Below, in pieces: positions 42,265 to 51,994 of a stretch of DNA of 64,000 nucleotides. Numbering within the stretch: position 1 is the stretch's first letter; each line of letters begins with the position of its first letter. Position numbers and translations under genes: made by a program. The notes below the pieces were generated by a model. It ran no database searches, was not told where the DNA came from, and saw only the letters and a program-made list of their open reading frames with translations. This DNA is from Nitzschia sp. DOCU1 (taxonomy: Eukaryota > Bacillariophyta > Bacillariophyceae > Bacillariales > Bacillariaceae), in contig OX595997.1 of the NCBI GenBank assembly GCA_951394045.1, positions 310,001 through 374,000 on the forward strand. Reading direction: 5' to 3'.

Positions 42265-45200
42265 GTGCCCATGGGTTTGGTGCGTCGAGCCAACGGCGAT
42301 GTTCGAGCAGCCCTAGCTGCCCTGGACTGCAAGTACGCAAAGCAAGCAAGCTCTAACTTGACAGAGTTGCTCAAGGCGTTTACGCAGTGCAAACTGGAGT
42401 CTACGGCTACCGATCCTACTTCGTGGTTTCTAGAGATGGACAGCATCAACGAGAAACTACGAAACATCAAGGACGAGTATGCCAAGAAAGACTACGAGAT
42501 CAAGGCACATCTTGTTGGAAACCTGCCAGAGGGATACGAGGACGTGGAAACCAAGGTATCCGGCAAGGAAGACACGATGACTGTCGCCGAGATCGAAAAC
42601 GAGATCGCTCAGAAATGGGCAAGATCCTTCGAGGACCGCAACCGAAAGGGTGACGTGAAGAACGTTGCCATGACAACCGAGACCAAGAAGGGATTCGGCG
42701 GCGGTGCGGCCAAGTGGAGCGGCAAGAAGAAGTTCAAAGGAAAGTGCCGCAAGTGTGGCAAACAAGGCCACAAGAAAGCTGACTGCAAGTCCGACAAGAC
42801 CGGCGTTTGCTTCGAGTGTGGCAAAGACGGTCACTTCGCAAAGGACTGCCCCAAGAAGTCAGGCGGCGGCTCGAGGCCGGCTGCTGAGACTGGCATCGGC
42901 ATGTTTGTCGGCATGTCTGTGACCAAGAAGGTGCGATCTGACGACGACGATCAACGCTACCTTCTCGACTCGGGTTCCGACGCCCACGTTCTGAAGTATG
43001 GAGATGGACTTGTGGACCCATCAACCAGCAAGCAGTTCGTGCAAGTTGGAAGCGGCGAGTACATGAAAGCTACCAAGCAAGGATCGTTGTTCCTTGGCTG
43101 TGGCGAGGCTGTTTTGCATCTGAAGAATGCTCAAGTTGTTCCTGGCTTTGCCAAGAACATCATCTCGCTGGGAAAGCTTGTTCAAGCAGGCAACAAGGTT
43201 TCGTTCGAAGGAACCAAGCTCGTGATCGAAAGCCCCAAAGGCAGTCGAATCTATGTGGAGAAAGAGAAGGGCAGTGCGCTCTACTACCTCAAGGCGACGG
43301 TACAGGAAGGCAACAAGGCTTTCGCGATGTTGATTGAGGAAGAGAAAGAGGACGAAAAGGATGCCGCTTCAACCAAGGAAGATTACAAGCCAGCGGCAGT
43401 TGAGAAGGAAATCGAGACCAAGAAGCCAAGCCAGATCGATATCAACGACGCCCACGAGCTATACGGCCATCTCAATCATGGGATACTCAAGCCTCTGTTG
43501 GAGAGCCGCGGCTACGTTGTCTACAGAAACGGCAGCAACAAGAAGTCTTGTGAAGCTTGTGCCTATGCAAAAGCTAAGGCGAAGGGTGTCTCCAAGACCA
43601 CCAAGGTCAAGGCTACTACCAAGGGCGAGAGACTCTTTATGGACATCAGCGGTCCTTACAAGATGTCTTTGAAAGGCTCTAAGTTTTGGGTATTGATTGT
43701 GGATGACAAGACCCGCAAGGCCTGGAGCTTCTTTGTGAAGCATAAGAATGAGGCAAAACGTGTGACTAAGGTCGTTTTGGATCTACTTAAGGGAGCGCGA
43801 GTCACCACTAAGTATCTTCGCTGCGATAACGCGGGCGAAAACGTGAAGGGATTGCGCGAGTTGTGCGGTGATTTCGGTATCCAGATTGAACTAACGCCAC
43901 CCAATTCTCCCAAGTACAACGGTGTTGTGGAACGAAAGTTTGTTACAATCCGAGATCGCGCTCAAGCCATGATGCTTGGTGCGCATTTGGATGAAGAACA
44001 TCAGGGGCACTTATGGGGCGAAGCTGTATTTACGGCTACGTGCATCCATAATGCTGTGCCCAATCGAGTCGGGCCGGCTCCAGACGTACGGCGAAACTCC
44101 TAAGGTTTTGGATCACCTGGTTCAGTTCGGACGAATTGGGTATGTGAAGATCCGCGACAAGAAACCCACCAAGATGGCTCTCAAGAGCCAGAAGATGGTG
44201 TTCATGGGGTATGCCCCGGACCACTCCGGCGATGTATACCGCATGTACAACCCCGCGACCAAGAGTGTGGTCGAATCGCGCGACGTTACGTGGGCAGAAT
44301 GGCATGGTAGCCAAGAAGTCCCCAAATCTTTGAAGATTTTTGCTTCGGATTTCGAAGTCGATGTGAGCGACGATGTCATTGAGGATTACGCGTTGCCTCT
44401 AACCACTGCTGAGCTCTTGCCTCATGAAGTTTCGGACGACGATGACGAGGACGCTACTGGAGCAGGGAGGAAGGTTTCCCAAGTGGGGAGGATCCCCCTA
44501 CAAAATACTCCAGTCCGTCCTAAGCCAAGCAGAGTCGAGCGCGAACTAGCCAAGCTGAGAACACACTACAACCCTATCGAAAGCGACGAAGACGAAGAAG
44601 TCGTCAATGTGAATGGCGACACTACTGATGGGAACAATGACGACGATGGAAGCGAAAGGCAGCAGCAAGTCTATTACGTCTTCCACACTGCGCTTGCAAG
44701 TGATCCTGGCGAGCCGAAGACCCTCGGCGAAGCTCTTCAAGGAGAGCAACGTTTGGAATGGATCGGTGCAGCCAAGAAAGAGATCGAGAATTTCTTGCAT
44801 CGCAAGGTCTGGAAGAAGACGCCATTGTCGGCGTTGAAGAAAGGACAGCGACCTATCTCGACCAAGTGGGTCTTCAAGGTCAAGCAGGAGCATGACGGAT
44901 CGAAACGATACAAAGGCAGGATTGTGGTTCGTGGCTTTGTACAGATCCCCGGCATTGACTTTACTCACACCCATTCACCCGTTGCTCAGGACGCATCGAC
45001 GAGACTACTCCTTGCTCTGTCGCTTTTCAACGAGTCAAATGAATGGGACGTGGAGATGTTGGACATCGAGGCCGCCTTCCTGGAAGCGCAGCTCGATGAA
45101 GATGTCTACATCCAGTGGCCCAAAGGCGTCGTCATGTTTGGCTACGCTTCGGAAGAAGAGACCCAAGGAACCTGCTTGCGTTTGGAACGCGCCATGTACG

Positions 45201-45850
45201 GCGCTGTTCAATCACCCAGAGCATTCTGGAAGGAAAACGCGAAGCATCTTTGGAAGATCGGCCTATGCCAATCGAAGGCCGACCCATGCGTTTGGTACAA
45301 GCACAAGGACAAGGACTTGTGGCTGCTGATTGTTGTTCATGTCGACGACATCTTGTTTGCAGGTCCGGACGAGGCTCGCGGCTGGTTCAAGACGGCAATC
45401 CAGCAACGGTTCAAGATCGTGGATCTGGGAACGCTAAGCAAGCATCTTGGAGTGTGGTACCAAAAGAAGAAGGACGGCGACGGTCCCTACTACGAGTTAT
45501 CTATGGCTGACTACCAACAAGATATCGAGAAAGATTGGTTGGAAGCAACCGGTCGCAATCTAAGGAACGCGACGACCCCCGGATTCCCTGGCGAGACTTT
45601 GGAACGAAACAAGGAAGGAGAGATCAAGGATGTTGATCTCTATCGCAAGATCCTTGGGAAAGTCATGTGGTTCTGTCGCAAGATCATGCCGGAATGTGGC
45701 AACGCACTGAGAGAGTTGGCATCCAGCATGGATCGCCCAGGTGACGACCATTGGAGGTCACTGGAGACCGTACGCTTTGCCCTGCGTCGGGTGCAAGAAG
45801 ATCATTTTTCTTGCGCGGGCGGGGGGCGATCCACTTTCTGCTGTGGATGA
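42265..45850 (+). pseudogene. Copia gag-pol remainder, frameshifted and 3'-truncated
   Basis: In order: gag helices with two CCHC knuckles (CRKCGKQGHKKADC, CFECGKDGHFAKDC), protease (YLLDSGSDAHVL), pre-integrase zinc region (HELYGHLNH, SCEAC), and integrase with its acidic residues in FMDISGP, RCDNAGEN and VVERKF. At about 44075-44100 the frame breaks (stop at 44103) and pol resumes one frame over with YGETPK; a few codons appear lost. The reverse transcriptase has VEMLDIEAAFL and VVHVDDILF. Copia-like sequence fades after PGDDHWRSLE at about 45766, so ribonuclease H and the 3' untranslated part are missing. The final 28 codons to the stop at 45850 look unrelated. The element is dead. Confidence 0.88.
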
Positions 45851-46199
45851 CGTGCGAAGGCGCACAGGCGTTCCAAGTTAATTATCCACGTGCTTCTTGT
45901 ACTATACCTGGTATATGGCGAACCACGCCGGGCTCGCTGCGTACACACAGTACATAATAGAACTATGGAAAAGCGAGCCCAACAAAATAAAAAAGATACC
46001 CGTTTGACTTCCTCGAATCAATCAGGTCCGTGGATAGATTTTGGCCTCACAACAAAAAAGATCTCGTGGTGCCTCGCTCACGACTGTGACAGAAACCAAT
46101 CGATTGTTGCAACCACTCTCAGCATGTCTCTCGATCCTTGACTAGTAGCGATTCTTGGCTTGCCTCCCTCTACTAGAGTGACAGGAGAAGAAGCTCGTC

Positions 46200-47612
46200 A
46201 TGCTGCCAGCCGGTGAAATCGCTTCTTGCGCCCTCGATCACTACACACAACATCTCTCCAGAGGCAAGCCAAAGCCCAATCTCGAATGGACGGTATACGC
46301 GGCGATTGTTGCCGAACGCGATGGCGCTAAAACGAACAGTAACGAGGCATGGGTCGTCAGCTGCGCAACTGGGACAAAGTGTACGGCCCATCGCGTTCAA
46401 GGATGTGTCCTCCATGATTGCCACGCGGAAGTACTCGCCCGACGAGGTTTACTGCGCGTCCTGTGGACGGAAATTGCCGTCAAAACCTCGCTACATCAGG
46501 AAAGCGGCGAGAAAGCCCCCAAAGCATTATTGGAAGACTTGCCCGATGGGAGCGGGAGGTTAAGGATCCGTGCCGACACTCGGCTTCACCTTTACATCAG
46601 CTGCTCCCCGTGTGGAGATGCTTCGATTTATCCACTCGCTGATGACCAAGTAATGCTACATACGGGAGCCAAGGTGATCGTTTCACAAGAGAGTGAAATA
46701 GATGCGACTGTCTGCGGTGGAGAGGATCGACTATTACAAGGGACTTCTGTTGCTCGGGAAAAGGTGCAATCTCTAGGCAAAATTAGAACCAAGTCGGGTC
46801 GATCCAACTTGCCAGCAAGCCACCGAAGTACAAGTATGTCCTGTTCGGACAAGATAGTCCAATGGAGTGCACTCGGGCTTCAGGGAGGACTCTTGTCACA
46901 CAAAATCCAGCCTCCCATCTTTTTGACTAGTATTGTAGTCGGCAGAGACCCACGAACAGACAAAGCTTCAATGGCTCAGCAACTGGCACTTGAAAGAGCG
47001 ATTGTAAACCGAATTCAATCAATCTGCGAAGCTAAGGAGATAGTGGCCCGTTTGCCGTGGAAGGTATTGATACCCTCTGTACACATTGTCTCCAACGCCT
47101 TTCCTTCCGACAAGGCCACGATGGAATCCAAGATTCAGGAGTCGAAAGTGGGGGCCGACAATTCTGCTCCTCAGAAGGAATCGGCCAATGTTGCATTTAT
47201 TGGTCGCAAGCGAAAGCGCGACGAGGGTATAACTGCTCTTTCTCCCTGTGGTATATCTCTTAACTGGCAATGCTGCAACGCCACATTGACGGAGATGGTG
47301 GTAGGTGCGCGAGGGCTACGCCAGGGCAAGAAGCCGAAATCGGATCGGGACTACCAGGATCTTGCATCTCGCCTCAGCCGGCGAGAAGTTTCGCGTCTAG
47401 CCATGTCTGCCATCAATGGTGCTCGAGAAACCGATGATTCTTCGTCGCTACCCGGAACCTACCAGCAGCTCAAACGCAACACAGCGAATCCCGATTGGCT
47501 CCAGTTCAAGGCAACGATTTTGACCACAGGTGTGCTCGCTGGGTGGCTGCGAAATGGCGACGAAGCTGATTTCACACTGGAAGCCTCTATGGCGGCAGCA
47601 AACCCTAGCTAG
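46200..47612 (+). CDS. ADAT1: tRNA-specific adenosine deaminase 1 (ADAT1/Tad1-like)
   Basis: The protein has 470 residues in one exon. It carries an A_deamin (ADAR/ADAT1) domain with all catalytic and zinc residues. VLHDCHAEVLARRGLLR gives the His75 ligand and Glu77 proton shuttle, LYISCSPCGDAS gives Cys138, and SCSDKIVQW gives Cys215. IRTKSGR and GLQGGLLSH are also family marks, binding inositol phosphate and the substrate loop. Such enzymes convert A37 to inosine in tRNA-Ala, in nucleus or cytoplasm. The region near residues 300-350 is a variable insertion with a basic KRKRDE patch. It has no introns and lies tail to tail with the OB-fold gene, 33 bp between stops. It is located between the LTRs of a retroelement, yet its frame is intact, so it is probably functional. 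Confidence 0.9.
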   Translation: MLPAGEIASCALDHYTQHLSRGKPKPNLEWTVYAAIVAERDGAKTNSNEAWVVSCATGTKCTAHRVQGCVLHDCHAEVLARRGLLRVLWTEIAVKTSLHQESGEKAPKALLEDLPDGSGRLRIRADTRLHLYISCSPCGDASIYPLADDQVMLHTGAKVIVSQESEIDATVCGGEDRLLQGTSVAREKVQSLGKIRTKSGRSNLPASHRSTSMSCSDKIVQWSALGLQGGLLSHKIQPPIFLTSIVVGRDPRTDKASMAQQLALERAIVNRIQSICEAKEIVARLPWKVLIPSVHIVSNAFPSDKATMESKIQESKVGADNSAPQKESANVAFIGRKRKRDEGITALSPCGISLNWQCCNATLTEMVVGARGLRQGKKPKSDRDYQDLASRLSRREVSRLAMSAINGARETDDSSSLPGTYQQLKRNTANPDWLQFKATILTTGVLAGWLRNGDEADFTLEASMAAANPS

Positions 47613-47645
47613 CACATCTTTACCGGTACTACGTTGACAGGAGTG

Positions 47646-48278
47646 TTAGAGCGGAACATAATTGCCCGCTTGGTTTTGGTAGATTTGAGCGTTCAGCTGC
47701 AATTCTAAGAGCATTCCCTGCACGACATCCTCTGGTTGCTGCATCACCAACGCTAGATCTTTCAGTCGTACCCCTTCACTCTTGTGACGTGAATGGACAG
47801 TAATGAGGGGCAGTGTTTCGGTAGCATTGCGTTTCATGGTTGGATAGCCGGTCCGCATTGTCACATCAGACGACGGCGGCAGACTGAGTTCCAGCCATCG
47901 GAGAATTTCTGTGTGTGGGTCTGTTATCCTCGTAATGCAATACGCATACCACTTTTTGATGTTCACCCGTTGACGAAGCCAGGCTATACATTCCACCGTT
48001 TGACCGGGCAAAAGTTCGACCTTCTCAACCATGTTGTAGGGAATAAAAATATCGACCGTCGCAGTACCATCATCCAATGTCAAGAGCCTCAAATCTTGAT
48101 AGTCTGAAGAGGCATCATCTGCAACACCTGGATATTCCACGTCGTCTACGGCCGCTACCAAATTAACGGCGACGCCTAACATGCGGACCGTTTGGCGAGA
48201 ATTCGCCACAATCGGATTCGTTGTCGTCAAGTCACAGAAAAAGCATCGTTTCGGGGCAATCGCAGAAATCGTCGTCAT
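47646..48278 (-). CDS. OB-fold protein, STN1-like (possible CST telomere subunit)
   Basis: The frame encodes 210 residues in a single exon. Residues 30-135 fit an OB fold: VRMLGVAVNLVAAV (strand 1), LRLLTLDDGTATVDIFIP (strands 2-3), LLPGQTVECIAWLRQR (strand 4) and a last strand leading into DPHTEILRWLELS. That closing segment is like the one after the OB fold of STN1. The last 50 residues (RLKDLALVMQQPEDVVQGML...AQIYQNQAGNYVPL) resemble a winged helix, as in STN1 and RPA32. The protein could bind single-stranded DNA in telomere capping or replication restart. RPA32 or RMI-type proteins are alternatives. Only 108 bp separate its start from the right LTR, so its promoter may overlap or use the LTR. 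Confidence 0.55.
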   Translation of the reverse strand: MTTISAIAPKRCFFCDLTTTNPIVANSRQTVRMLGVAVNLVAAVDDVEYPGVADDASSDYQDLRLLTLDDGTATVDIFIPYNMVEKVELLPGQTVECIAWLRQRVNIKKWYAYCITRITDPHTEILRWLELSLPPSSDVTMRTGYPTMKRNATETLPLITVHSRHKSEGVRLKDLALVMQQPEDVVQGMLLELQLNAQIYQNQAGNYVPL

Positions 48279-48386
48279 GTCCCTACTTTAGCTTATGTCT
48301 CTTTATCTTGTCATCGAAGTATACGAGTCGCACTGGCACTTTTGCAGGAGCAAAATGCAAAGCAATGACAGCAGCGTGGTAAAATG

Positions 48387-48914
48387 TGTCGGAATGGGGT
48401 CTTTCAGGACTGGAAACTCGGGACTGAAGACCGACCATTCGAATGTGTCGACTGCACACTACGTCACGACTGTCGGGGCAACGGAACTACAGAAGGTCAT
48501 GTCAGTGGTAAGATCAGACATGAGACCAGATGAAGAGGCATCCCATAGATGTTCATCTGAGACTCTTGGACAAGACGACGAGGGCTGGGATGATCTAGAG
48601 GACATCCAAGACGATCGGTGGGACATTGTAGATGACCGATACTTCGAACTAGTAGACTGAAGGAATGACGATCAGAGTCGGTCCTGTGGGACCATCGAAC
48701 ACGATCAATCAGGTCATTACGAGTACCAAGCAGAAAGAACGTCTAGCACTAGTAGATAATCACAATATTTAGGAGAAGCTTTGAGAGAGGAACTTCTGGT
48801 GCACCACCAACGAGTATTGTCTAGAGACCTGCTACAAAAAGACTACAGCCAAGCTAGTCAACTACAGTCGAGTTAGTCGAGCAGGAACGCTACGAGTTAC
48901 GAGAGATTTCAACA
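48387..48914 (+). repeat. 3' long terminal repeat (copia)
   Basis: 528 bp, same termini as the left LTR and followed by GTTGAC at 48915-48920. It differs from the left LTR at 48711, 48732, 48748 and 48836, each time A where the left has G in a CG dinucleotide. No polypurine tract precedes it, consistent with loss of the copia 3' internal end. Confidence 0.93.
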
Positions 48915-48920
48915 GTTGAC

Positions 48921-49475
48921 AAGAACAACAAAGAAGAATCACATGCATTGCTTGCGATCCTTGTTGCGGTTGTCGTAGACTCGTTTGTACTACGAAACCA
49001 CAAGAACAGTGGATGATACATCTAAGTTCCAAGCAGAACAAGAAGAAAACTATAATGTTGAGCGATAATATCGTCTTCACCAGGATGGTTGTCGTTAGTG
49101 TGTGAAATTTTCTCAGATGGCAACATTCCCGTCGTAGGGACTCTTTTTTCATGCCAGCGGCGATTGGTGGTGATATTAGGACATCGTCTCATCGTACATA
49201 GCTGTGCATTCAGTCGAAGGAGTCATTAGAATGCAAAATCCTATGGGCCTTTTGTTGATATGCCTCTTCGTGTGGCGATCGCTTTGGTAGCTGGCCGGCG
49301 GGTATTGGGGGGCGTTAATTATTAATGATAAAATCTGGTGTAAATGACGAGATGCGACGATGGGGAGGACGGACAAAAATTGAAGTATGATACTACAATC
49401 ACCATGATCGCTCGGGCTGGGCAGACCATATTATTGCAACAACCCAGCGTAATATAACCTAAAGACGGCAATACA
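48921..49475. other. Intergenic to the right of the retroelement, no gene seen
   Basis: This 555-bp host flank lies upstream of the 7TM gene and includes its presumed promoter. Confidence 0.5.
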
Positions 49476-51131
49476 ATGGCAACATCAAAAACAATGGAAA
49501 GAGAGCTTGTACTTGCCTTTTTGCCCATTGCCCCAGCAACTCTATCCATCATAAGTTCGGCGCTGCTACTGTGGATGACGGCTGGTGGCAAGAGATCGTC
49601 GTCGTCTGGTCGCCGGAACTATTCGCGACGATATCATCATCATCCATTTTCACCGTATCGGCGTTTGTTATTTGCATTGAGTTTCTTTGATGTTATCAAT
49701 TCCATACGCATAGCCCTGGGTCCTTTCTTGTTGCCAAGTGACTTGGCCTTGCCATATCAATGGTGGGTGGTCGGCAACCATGCCACCTGCACCATGTTGG
49801 GTTGTTTAACCCAATTGACCGTACCTGCCTATACCTACTATTCGGCACTCATGGTGTACTTTTTATGGAGAATACGTTTTGGTTCCAAAACACAACACGA
49901 TCATGGCGATGACGGCACATTCTACAAACGCTATGAAAAGTGGATTCATTTGGGCACTCTTATCTATGCCCTCCTGACAATGATACTCGGCCTAACTCTG
50001 GATTTATTTGGGGCGGTCAGCTTTGGTAACGGCTGCTGGATAATACCCAACCCTGACATTGGCTGTGGAAAACAATGTGTCATTATTGTCCAGTGGCTAT
50101 TTGGAGGGATCCCGTTTTTGGGAACCTTTTTGGTGGCTCTAGTCACCAACGTCGGGATTGTTGTTCATGTCTGGACCACTAGTCGAAAGACTTCGTCGCT
50201 AAATCCGCAACACAAAACCCAACAATTTTGGATGGTGGCCACTCAAGCCACTCTCTATGTCTTGGTGTTTTATTTGGTATACATTTGGACCTTGGTCATT
50301 CGAACCATGGCCATGGCCGGACGAACTGCTGCCGACGAAGAGCAGCTATTTCCCTTGTTTGTTGTCAAGGCCCTCTTTCATCCCCTCATGGGGTTTGGAA
50401 ATCTTTTGGTCTACATTCGACCACGCTATTGCCAATTGCGTTTTATCAATCCCCATAAATCCAGGCTATGGGCACTTCAGAGAGTCTTTGTCGCAGAATT
50501 GCCTCCTTCCTCCTGTTTGGGCCGGTGGCGTCTTTCGGCAGCCGCTGCAGCCAACGACGACGACGCAAGGCTAGAATCCTCGATTCGAGATCGTAGTAGT
50601 AGCAACCGCCCCCGCCGTCTTCATGACAATGCCTTATTCCGAGACAGTAAATCGGAAGATTCATTGGGACCTCTTTGGCCGCCCCAACCACCGCATCGCT
50701 CTTTTTCATTCACCTCCTTCTTCTTTTCTACCAGAGGGTTATGTTATGATGACGAGCATCCTCATCATGATGCCCCACACGAGCGAGTTAAAGAGCCCGA
50801 TGAAGAAGGTATTGCCTCTGGGGCGGAGCAGGAGCACCTTGTTCTTTCGTTAGAAAGCAGCAGCAGAAGCAACAGCATGGAGGATGACAGGAGTGGGACT
50901 CTGTTTGTGGTCCTGGAACAAGACCATGATGAAAGCGAGACGGCAGCAGACGAATCCATACCAGCGGCAGCTGCTGATGCAACAACCACATGTGCTGCTG
51001 AGGAGCCAAATAGAGATGACAAGGGTGTGTTTGACAACCACGATGTCTTGAGCCCCAATTTCGAATGCCCTGTGACTCCACGGGACGAAAAGCAAGAGGT
51101 ACCGAGTTCAGATGATGATCCATCATCTTGA
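49476..51131 (+). CDS. Seven-transmembrane receptor-like protein
   Basis: The single exon encodes 551 residues. The first 320 hold seven hydrophobic helices: LVLAFLPIAPATLSIISSAL, LLFALSFFDVINSIRIALG, TMLGCLTQLTVPAYTYYSAL, IHLGTLIYALLTMILGL, VQWLFGGIPFLGTFLVALV, a helix containing ATLYVLVFYLVYIWTLV, and LFPLFVVKALFHPLMGFGN followed by LVYIRPRY. A Cys before helix 3 and a Cys pair in the loop after helix 4 could form the usual disulfide. The layout resembles cAMP-receptor-like or secretin-related GPCRs of protists, but no subfamily is certain. The C-terminal 230 residues are Ser/Asp/Glu-rich and likely cytosolic. The ATG at 49476 starts close to helix 1, so there is no large ectodomain. Confidence 0.78.
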   Translation: MATSKTMERELVLAFLPIAPATLSIISSALLLWMTAGGKRSSSSGRRNYSRRYHHHPFSPYRRLLFALSFFDVINSIRIALGPFLLPSDLALPYQWWVVGNHATCTMLGCLTQLTVPAYTYYSALMVYFLWRIRFGSKTQHDHGDDGTFYKRYEKWIHLGTLIYALLTMILGLTLDLFGAVSFGNGCWIIPNPDIGCGKQCVIIVQWLFGGIPFLGTFLVALVTNVGIVVHVWTTSRKTSSLNPQHKTQQFWMVATQATLYVLVFYLVYIWTLVIRTMAMAGRTAADEEQLFPLFVVKALFHPLMGFGNLLVYIRPRYCQLRFINPHKSRLWALQRVFVAELPPSSCLGRWRLSAAAAANDDDARLESSIRDRSSSNRPRRLHDNALFRDSKSEDSLGPLWPPQPPHRSFSFTSFFFSTRGLCYDDEHPHHDAPHERVKEPDEEGIASGAEQEHLVLSLESSSRSNSMEDDRSGTLFVVLEQDHDESETAADESIPAAAADATTTCAAEEPNRDDKGVFDNHDVLSPNFECPVTPRDEKQEVPSSDDDPSS

Positions 51132-51994
51132 CTCTGCCGCTAGAAACAGCCGCCGTCGCCAGTGCAAGAATGATTTGCGTTGGATTGTGTAGTACTACAA
51201 GAAATCGTGGTTCGAGCCAACAGCACGATTTTTTTCTTTCTTTTAGGTTCGTCGCAGTATTGTAACGGCATTGGACAAACCTTGGCCACTTTTCTACTTC
51301 GTGTGTCTTGTTATTGCGGTTGGTGTTTGGTGCTGTCGATCTGCCCGCCACCATGCATCATTATACGCAAATGTTCATGAATCTTCGTCGAATTTCAAGT
51401 CAACACAAAACACATTGTTGGGCAAGGATGCTACTTTATGAAGACCAGGGGCGTCGGCGTCAACGACGCCAGTACTCTAGCCGAAGCATTGTCAGTAGAC
51501 GATGACGCCGGTACTGAGTAGTAGCTTTCGTAACGATATTTCCTAGAGGGATTTCACAAGACGCAATTTCGTAACACAAGATTTTGGAATTTCCAATATC
51601 GCCACACAACGCAATTTCTCAAATAACGCTTTTGTCACGATTTCACAACACGCGATTTCGCCCCACAAGTAGATTTCGTAATAACACTATCGTATTACGT
51701 ACGAAAGCAAAACGACTCTCTAACTAATAATATCCCCAGATTGCGTTCGGCTGACCGCCGCCCGTGATAGACAATCTTTTGCACATGTGATGATGTAGAC
51801 CTCATTTTCGTTCGCACGCTTCCAATCATTGCCATTATCATACCACAAACGCCTTGCTTCCGGTGGCACTCAACTCAGATTGTGAAGGAAAGCGTTTCTC
51901 ATAACCCCCCTTCCAATGGTATCCTTGGGCGGCAAGTCAGATTTGGAAGTGAAGGGTTCTGGATGTTCGTTCTGTGTTGAATGGATCGTCTGAG
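51132..51994. other. Intergenic with degenerate ATTTC-type repeat, no gene seen
   Basis: This 863-bp gap includes the promoter of the DEAH helicase and a block of diverged short repeats (51550-51695). Confidence 0.5.
51550..51695. repeat. Degenerate tandem array of GATTTCRYAACACGC-like units
   Basis: The words GATTTCACAAGACGC, AATTTCGTAACACAA, AATTTCTCAAATAACGC, GATTTCACAACACGC, GATTTCGCCCCACAA and GATTTCGTAATAACAC follow one another at 15-25 bp intervals. Units share an ATTTC core and an ACAC/AACGC end. Confidence 0.55.

Larger units (their letters stand above)
45767..48386. other. Apparent host segment lying inside the LTR pair
   Basis: This 2.6 kb between the truncated copia pol and the right LTR holds two intact, oppositely oriented genes that are not retroelement genes, along with 5' flanks of about 350 bp and 108 bp. 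The left boundary is placed where copia similarity ends; its exact base is uncertain. The part 45851-46199 holds no gene and should contain the ADAT1 promoter. Confidence 0.7.
32253..48914 (+). mobile_element. Compound Ty1/copia LTR retrotransposon insertion containing a nested LINE and a host-like segment
   Basis: Two direct 528-bp LTRs (32253-32780 and 48387-48914) begin TGTCGG and end CAACA. The six bases GTTGAC occur immediately outside both ends (32247-32252 and 48915-48920), the mark of one integration event. Between them lie copia gag-pol remnants (32818-33084 and 42265 to about 45766), a LINE (33085-42247) and apparent host DNA with two genes (about 45767-48386). The domain order gag, protease, integrase, reverse transcriptase is that of Ty1/copia. 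The ribonuclease H end of pol is missing, so the element is not autonomous. Confidence 0.85.

Noticed and set aside
48387..48914. Right LTR as an independent solo LTR
   Set aside because: Its left flank (AAATG) does not match its right flank (GTTGAC), while the left flank of the other LTR does; pairing the two LTRs explains the duplication better.
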